Shown: positions 58,208 through 64,000 of the stretch, piece after piece
How positions within the stretch are numbered: the stretch's first letter is position 1
Layout of the letters: every line of letters begins with the position of its first letter
Assembly (NCBI GenBank): GCA_005406025.1
Contig: BGZK01000011.1
Span: 1-64,000 of the forward strand
Length of the DNA: 64,000 nt
Direction of reading: 5' to 3'
Origin: Eumeta japonica
Taxonomy: Eukaryota; Arthropoda; Insecta; Lepidoptera; Psychidae
Position numbers and translations under genes: made by a program
The notes under the pieces: model-generated
Told to the model about the DNA's origin: nothing
What the model saw: the letters and a program-made list of their open reading frames with translations, nothing else
The model's database searches: none

Positions 58208-60150
58208 GTAACTTTGAATTACAATCTGACTAACATTTTCTTTTGTTTGAAAATATTTTTCCATGCGCTTCGCATGCTGTCGTTATGCAACCATTATAAA
58301 TAAAATTGGTAATAATCTTTCACAACACATTGTCGATTGCAGGTGGCCATTTACACGTTCGTCTTAAATATACAGATTTTTCTATTTTTGCAATTGATGC
58401 TATACGGTCTGCAAATAAATGTAAGAAAAATTTTCAATTGAAATTTTCATGCGTAATCTCTTTATTAGTATATTATTGTTTAAAAAGAACTCAATTAAAT
58501 TTTGTTCTCCAGTTATTTACAAAATATGATTGGTTCTGTCTACCGATCTTTATGCTTTACAACTTCGCTTTGTTCATCGGGTTGAATAAGACTTACGCCG
58601 ATTTCCTCGAGCAGGTAAAAAGTACTACAGTACTTTGCGTATACCTGCTGTCGGTATACCAGGAAGGTAAGACATTGACCGATTTCTGAAAATTTAGATT
58701 ATAAGACACACACTGTAAAACTAATATTCGTTTTTAACCAACTGTTTATGAAAATTTTAATTTGAACCTGCTACACAGACTGCAGTCGAATATTAAACCC
58801 AACTTTTCTACCTTGCTGCAGCAACTACATAGAGTCCCCACTCAATTTGTATTCAACTACTATTATAGATTGCCTTTATTCGAAAACCAACCTAATAAAA
58901 TTCGAAGTATAATTTATGTAATTATGGCACAACATAAAACGTTACGTTATTTAACTTGAAATGACATATTTTTTAAATTTCTTGTACCTTTCCTTCGAAA
59001 GAACACTAAAAATGTTAGATGAAAAATTTGAAACGAATGTTGACAAAAAGAATCTCATTAGATATTATTTATATTATGCAATAAGTTAGCACTAAACTAT
59101 ATATATCAAACCACTCGGAAAGGGCCCAAGATCTTTACTATATTTAAAAAAGAAAGGACTATGAAACTGACTCCGCCATATATTAGACCGGGTTTTTATG
59201 ACAGTCAGTTTATTGGAGCTATTACGATACTATGAGTTATTTTGGTATTCGTTATCAGATTATATATATACATAAAACGCGATGGATCCTGCGAAATTTA
59301 ATATCAATTAGATCAATAGATTTTTTGTTTTTTTTATCGAATAATCGAGGGGTAGACAAGCGTGCGAGCCACCAGAGCAGTAGTTGCCACCACTGCCCAT
59401 GACACTCGCGATTTTGGAGGAGTCACCAGAATGTTGCCGACCTCTAAGCTAGGAATATAAATACGCAATAGGATATCTGATGAAGGAAGGTGTGGGCTGG
59501 TCTGATGAGAGGGGAGGGTCTGATGGAGATAGATTCGGGAGTGATAAAGGAAAGTGAGCAGTTCTTTCTTATTGGATGAAATGCAACAACGGAAACTGTC
59601 ATTTCACGCCAGTAATCAGTGAGTGTGGTATTGCACTGGTTCAGCCAGCGCATTTACGTGTTACAGCCAAGTTGAACATAGCATGGCTCCACACAATAAA
59701 TGCCAATTTTGCTATCATGTTTTCTCTAAAACAAATTTATTTTAGCGTAGCAAGGCACTTATAGATATCTGCTAAATCTTCGTCACATAACCGCTTCTAT
59801 CCATCCACCAAAAGCCATCTAGTTATAGTCAATTACTGCCACCCGTGTTGATTGACCCGGGTTGGGTCACTAGTTAAAAATAAGACAATTACCAATTGCA
59901 TAATAAGATAATGTAGCCCACAGCTGCAATGCACGTTTATTGTTTACCGATCGCGGAATCCCAGTCCAAACTTAGCGAAGTTTGTAACTATTGGAGCGAT
60001 ATACCAAAGCGTCACGAGTTGCGCGAGTTCGACGAGTTCGCGGTGTACGGCGCGCGCTGCAGGTGCTGCCGCGGCCTCCAACTACGTCGTAGTCCAGCTG
60101 CAGTTCGCCTTCCTCTGAGGATTCAGAAAAACTCGCGTTTTTATAAGTAG
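57398..60150 (+). CDS. Insect gustatory receptor (Gr-B), last exon apparently frameshifted
   Basis: Paralogue of Gr-A with the same structure: exon 1 57398-58207 (270 codons), exon 2 58343-58420 (78 bp), exon 3 58513-58666 (154 bp) and exon 4 from 59924. The internal exons match Gr-A in length and phase. Exon 1 has VRMQEIDHCLML and FFGTRLAFLNLVLS, parallel to Gr-A. Exon 4 begins AAMHVYC (GPLHVTA in Gr-A) and runs in phase through REFDEFAVYG; then the frame goes into an Arg/Cys-rich tail to a TAG at 60150. The expected family C-terminus, SNYVVVQLQFAFL with stop TGA at 60116-60118, is present in another frame. The spacing is 23 bp shorter than in Gr-A. It may be a recent pseudogene, a functional variant or an assembly error in GC-rich sequence. 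ATG at 57398 is the first in-frame Met. Confidence 0.85.
58343..58420 (+). CDS. Gr-B exon 2
   Basis: 78 bp, acceptor TTGCAG and donor GTAAGA; encodes VAIYTFVLNIQIFLFLQLML, then YGLQIN. Confidence 0.9.
58513..58666 (+). CDS. Gr-B exon 3
   Basis: 154 bp, acceptor CTCCAG and donor GTAAGA; encodes LFTKYDWFCLPIFMLYNFAL, then CVYLLSVYQE. Confidence 0.9.
58667..59319 (+). other. Gr-B intron 3, left part
   Basis: No recognised element. The frame at 58762-58959 was considered as the last exon and rejected on phase grounds. Confidence 0.6.
59320..59650 (-). repeat. SINE-like dispersed repeat, copy C, in Gr-B intron 3
   Basis: Inverse-orientation relative of copies A and B; the T-rich tail on the left (GATTTTTTGTTTTTTTTATC) is the A-tail of the element. 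Shared blocks are GGTAGACAAGCGTGCGAGCC, GTTGCCGACCTCTAAG, CAATAGGATATCTGATGAAG and GAGTGTGGTATTGCACTGG. Confidence 0.7.
59924..60150 (+). CDS. Gr-B exon 4 with disrupted C-terminal motif
   Basis: Acceptor CCACAG before 59924 in the phase required by exon 3. The in-phase frame gives MHVYCLPIAESQSKLSEV and ELREFDEFAVYG, then leaves the family consensus. The +1-shifted frame from about 60050 restores SNYVVVQLQFAFL and stops at 60118. A polyadenylation signal follows at 60168. Confidence 0.7.
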
Positions 60151-60167
60151 ATACTGCACTAAAAAGA

Positions 60168-60173
60168 AATAAA
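60168..60173 (+). promoter_or_regulatory. Likely polyadenylation signal of Gr-B
   Basis: AATAAA 18 bp after the TAG at 60150 and about 50 bp after the TGA of the alternative frame. The short distance fits either reading of the last exon. Confidence 0.55.
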
Positions 60174-62102
60174 TTATTATCGAATATTTCTGTATACCAA
60201 GAAAGAATCTGAATCTAAAGCATAGTTGTGATAGAGTATTGATTTAGTTCAAAAGCGTGAGGCGCCTTTTTAAAAAAATAAGTAGGTAAATAAACGATTT
60301 TTTTTCTTAAGTGTTTTACACCTAAATATTACACTACATTACAAGCATAGCTTACACAAAGGTCGTAATGGTTCCTAAGGGTAAACAGAGTTAGTAGATA
60401 TTTATTTGAATAATTGTTTTTTGCCTTTTAATAAAATACCTACTTTTAATAAGTGTAAGTTAGTGCAAGAAGCGGTTGAGGGGCAAGGTTACTAACGTGA
60501 CGCTTGTGACATGACGTTCTTAACCACCCTCACTTTGGATAGGATGGGATGTCTTATACCATTATAAAATTCCTGTGCCTACCTCCCGGCTCCACCAACA
60601 GATTAATTCAGTGGTAATATAGTATTGTATTGCCCTCAGAATTGCGAACTACTGCCAGGTTTTATTATAATTGAATAATTAAAGTGTGTTGACTTCAATT
60701 TCTAAGATTAGATAGTTCCATACAAGTCGGCCTAATATGAACTTTTCAATAAGCGATACTTCGGAGTAACGGTCTTCTTTATGTTCACTTAAATGTTACA
60801 ATTAAGCGATGTAATCGATTTAGAAAATCTCGTTTTACTATATATGTATATATATTGTTAATTTATTTCAATAGTAGACGTAATAATGTATCTACATTAT
60901 ATAGCTACTTTAAATTTCAATCTCAATTTCATTTCAATTTCTCAATTTCAATTTCAATTAGTACATACGTTATTACAGATGTAATAACGTATGTAGTACT
61001 TGCAAAGAGATTGAAATTTAAAGGTGAATGTAATAAACAGTACTTATTTTTTATTAACTGCTGCTTTTCTAGAATTTTGTCCGTGTCGAGATTTCCTACA
61101 ATTCGTTAGAATATTGTCATTCTTAGAATCAAGGTGTTTGTATCATTTGTATCATTATTTTTTTTGGATGTGGACAATTTATCATCCAAATCACCAGCGC
61201 CAATGGGTACAAAACACATGCTTTCATTTCGATCGAATTATAATTTAAATTTTTTCAATTATGTTCGTACCTATCTACTAATAAAGAAGTACTCACACAG
61301 TATAATTTAAAATTTTCTTTATAACTAGTTATTAAAGAAAATTACACTATGAAAATGTGAAAGAAAATCTTGAGATAACAACGAAGAATTTAAGACATCT
61401 GAATTGTTTTGCAATTCCATAGCGCCTCCTGGTGTTTTTGTTTATTATATCAAAACTATGGAAACACGGATCATTGGCACTTTAAAAGATTGTCACGTCG
61501 TCTTCTGTACTGGACAAAAGCATCATTAATATGATGGTAGCAATGTACATTAGACTTGTGGGCTTTCTTTGTGGCAAATTATGCCGCAGTAGTTGGTTTG
61601 ACTAATACTTCAAACAAATAGTTCTGAACAGGGTATTAAAAGGATTAAAACTTTGCATCACAGAATTGTTTAATTTCTATGGTTGTTGAAATTCAGGCAT
61701 ATATAATTTGTTTCAAGTTTAAGTAATGTAACTCATTTTAGTATAAGCACAGAAGTATCAATAAAAATTTCAAATAATTTTAGTTGATTTTTTGGTATCT
61801 TCTTTCCCCTTTACATTTCCTTGCAAATAATAAATGAAGTCCTATATATATATATCTTTTTTAAAACTTTGGGTGGAATAGTTTTAGCAATATATCACAA
61901 CATATACTTGACCAAGTTTTTTCTTCAGTTTTCTAATTGCCGTCCTCGACAAAATTAACTCAACAATCCAAAATTTAATTTAAGCTATTTGTATACATGA
62001 GCTGTGTTCATGAACAGATTGCCTATTTTTGTTTATTAACATGTTGTATATACTTTTTCTTTTATAAAGATTTTTTATGAAGTAAACGAGCATATGAGTC
62101 AA
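60174..62102. other. Intergenic stretch after Gr-B
   Basis: No gene recognised. Contains a CAATTT-type minisatellite-like run at about 60915-60960 and the hairpin at 60962-60995. Confidence 0.5.
60962..60995. repeat. 15-bp inverted repeat (hairpin)
   Basis: TACATACGTTATTAC at 60962-60976 and its perfect complement at 60981-60995, with loop AGAT. Confidence 0.8.
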
Positions 62103-62190
62103 AAAAGCAAATGGTCACCGCCACCCATGGACTCTCGCAATCCCGGGTGAGTCGCCAGTGTGTTGCCGGCCTTTTAGAAAGAAATGAGTA
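62103..62190 (-). repeat. SINE-like repeat fragment, copy D
   Basis: Contains GGTCACCGCCACCCATGGAC, then TCGCAATCC, GGTGAGTCGCCAG and GTTGCCGGCCTTTTAG, aligned with the left part of copy C. Only this end is present; it borders the reverse transcriptase relic. Confidence 0.6.
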
Positions 62191-62495
62191 CTTTTATTGA
62201 AGACTCTTTTGTCATAGTTAGTTGGGAATACCGCTAGGGTATGCAGGGCGAACAGAGTAAGGGGATAGTACTCAGCTTTGAGGGACACCTTGGTTTGGTA
62301 TCTGAACATGGCAGGACATGTTCATACCCAATGGTGACCTTGATGCTCTGTCTCATGAGGAAATTACCAATCCACTTGTGTAAATCTTGTCGCGGGAAGC
62401 CTATTTGATGGAAGCTTCAACAGAAACGGTTTCTGGCAAACTCTGTTATACGTCTTCGCTACTTCCAAACTTACAGCCAAAGCCCGCTCTTGACA
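62191..62495 (-). pseudogene. Decayed reverse transcriptase fragment (non-LTR type)
   Basis: Minus-strand translation in shifting frames shows ALAVSLEVAKTYNRV, corresponding to the first catalytic block (LDxxKAFDxV in intact enzymes), then FLLKLPSNRLP, LHKWIGNFLMRQSIKVTIG and AEYYPLTLFALHTLAV, corresponding to the PQGxxLSPxLF block. Catalytic residues are changed and at least two frameshifts and a stop are present, so it is inactive. The order and spacing fit Jockey/CR1-like elements. Confidence 0.65.
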
Positions 62496-63923
62496 TTTAC
62501 CCGACGGTGGGTCAATATAGTAAAAAGATCACATAACGAGCAGCCACTTCTAAAACAGTATTGTCGGTCATTAATTAAGTGGTATTCCTGTAAGTAACCC
62601 AGAAACTTTCAATAAATAATGAATTTTTTATTTTGGAAAACAAGGAGGTAATTGTGAAAGGTCTATAATAGGACAAACCTAAGCGTTCACCTTTGCTTGT
62701 TAAAAGGTATAGTAAAGCCTTTTTCCAAACATTCGCGGTTACATCGAACATGAGCGATCACACAGACGCGTTAAAACTGGTGCCAACAAAGGAACACAAG
62801 TCTTACCCACAATAAAAGGCACTGTATAAAGACCACATGTATTATGCTCCTAGTACATATAAAGCTATATATAGCTTTATATGTACTATTATTTATAGCT
62901 AAATATATATAGCTTGCTTGTCTCCCTCCAATTCTGCTACTATGTACTAAGACGCCGTATTGTAAGGCTAATAAAATCAGGGTTGACATTTGCCAACTGT
63001 TTGTACCACAGATTTAAGAATATAAAGATGCATGATCTGTTAATCTTCTTAGAGGTAAATTCGACACAGAGAACACAATAGGACACAGAGAAGTATAGAG
63101 CCAAACATAGCGTTTTCTCACTGGTATGGTGTGGCCGTGTAAGAGACATCAAACTTTGAATTAGGCAATGATAAACAAAATAATGTGATAAATCGTTTTG
63201 GGAAAAAAGTCCCTAACGGTGTGAAATAAATGATAAAGTGTAGAGTCCAACGCTTCTTTTTATCGTAATTTAAATCAATTGTGGGAACTAACTTTGAAAA
63301 CTGTAACACAGCGAGTTTTGTACCCAAATTAAAATAAGATCAAAAAAATTAACTGTATTCCAAAATAAAATTATTAATAATAAGTGAATCGGAAAAAGTT
63401 AACGTCATTATACCATCAATAACTCTACTGCAACTGAATGGAATAATGATGAAAATGAAATTAGCATAGAAGTAAAACAATTTATTATACATCCTCTATA
63501 GCAGAACTTTGATAATTATTTTAAAGTCGTATTTAGTTAATTAAATGAAAAATATACATTTAGACATTTTAAATAGTTTTGATTTCTTTTGAATACATTC
63601 TATGGATTCTTCCAAAACAAAGCAAATTTTATTTATATTAATTATGAGACAATAATATAACGAATAGTGCTTGTTAGTATTAGACATTGCACTTTGCGGT
63701 GGTAGTTATAAGAGTTAATTTACCATTTTTATTGTCATGGTGCATATAGTATGCTTATGATTTATCTTGTTTTAGGTTTGTTGATAGTTTTCTGCATCAT
63801 AACCTTATAATAGCATTTATAGGGAAAAAACAAACTATAGCTGCATGAGCATATACACGCAATAGACCACGCGCAGAGGCAGCGGCAGTCAAGCTCCGAC
63901 ATACGGTAGGTTGAAAACCTCAC
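62496..63923. other. Intergenic or intronic stretch
   Basis: AT-rich; holds the palindrome at 62851-62888. No coding exon is recognised. Confidence 0.5.
62851..62888. repeat. Perfect 38-bp palindrome
   Basis: The sequence from 62851 (TAGTACATATAAAGCTATA) to 62888 equals its own reverse complement with no spacer. It is AT-rich and would extrude easily as a cruciform. Confidence 0.9.
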
Positions 63924-64000
63924 CAGTCGGCCCTCCAGCGCTCGGCATATCGTCAGCATCGTCCGGCACAGAGATCTGTCGGATTCTATCTGCTTCTAAA
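63924..64000 (-). CDS. Candidate coding exon running off the window
   Basis: On the minus strand a GC-richer frame encodes EADRIRQISVPDDADDMPSA, then GGPT, and ends at a good donor (ACTG|GTGAGG; GT at 63923-63922). The charged, low-hydrophobicity peptide looks like real protein rather than random AT-rich translation, and the next downstream sequence is AT-rich as expected for an intron. The product is unknown; the upstream exon part lies beyond the window. Confidence 0.35.

Noticed and set aside
58762..58959. Open frame considered as the last exon of Gr-B
   Set aside because: No acceptor gives the phase required by exon 3, and the similarity to the Gr C-terminus is weak. The exon at 59924 fits phase and sequence better.
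1..64000. CRISPR arrays, bacterial operons, tRNA and rRNA genes
   Set aside because: No regularly spaced identical repeats, no clustered co-directional ORFs with ribosome binding sites, and no cloverleaf or rRNA-like sequence was recognised by reading; a dedicated tRNA scan was not possible.

Overview
This is nuclear DNA from an insect, most likely a moth or butterfly (Lepidoptera). It is AT-rich, has short exons with mostly GT-AG introns, and carries SINE-, Helitron- and MITE-like repeats of the kind that crowd lepidopteran introns. I see no bacterial operons, CRISPR arrays, rRNA or convincing tRNA genes. Four protein genes are supported by exons that join in phase into recognisable family members.

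Layout. Positions 1-8379 hold no recognised coding exon, but a GC/CpG-rich stretch at 6480-6930 looks like a promoter or 5' UTR region. Positions 8380-28051 (+) carry eight exons of a proton-coupled amino acid transporter (SLC36/PAT family); only the extreme N-terminus is missing. Its large introns hold a damaged Ty3/gypsy-type LTR retrotransposon (9208-13158, TSD TACT) with a hAT-like MITE nested inside it (10632-11370, TSD ATCATAAG), a truncated non-LTR retrotransposon tail, a SINE-like element that ends next to a splice acceptor, and an unclassified 1.2-kb repeat. Positions 28052-35657 are mostly non-coding, with one weak candidate exon and a perfect hairpin. Positions 35658-41171 (+) encode a complete six-exon, 319-aa NADH-cytochrome b5 reductase. 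Positions 44640-46330 are a strongly diverged tandem-like repeat array, interrupted by a 506-bp GGGGCCGTC-ended MITE. Positions 46871-51341 (-) encode a complete four-exon, 415-aa gustatory receptor (Gr-A). A 1.2-kb repeat copy, a solo LTR (53470-54095, TSD ACCAC) and a weak receptor-like ORF fill the gap to a second gustatory receptor (Gr-B, 57398-60150, +). Gr-B has the same internal exon lengths and phases as Gr-A, but its last exon appears to carry a frameshifting deletion. The remainder holds SINE-like copies, a decayed reverse transcriptase fragment, perfect palindromes and a possible coding exon running off the right edge on the minus strand.

How the genes relate. The two gustatory receptors are divergently oriented paralogues, the remains of a small local receptor cluster. 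The transporter and the reductase are ordinary metabolic or membrane genes with no evident functional link to the receptors. The points most worth a second look are the transporter intron that can only be spliced as GA-AG between duplicated 12-bp ends, the out-of-frame C-terminal motif of Gr-B, and the decayed tandem array beside Gr-A.
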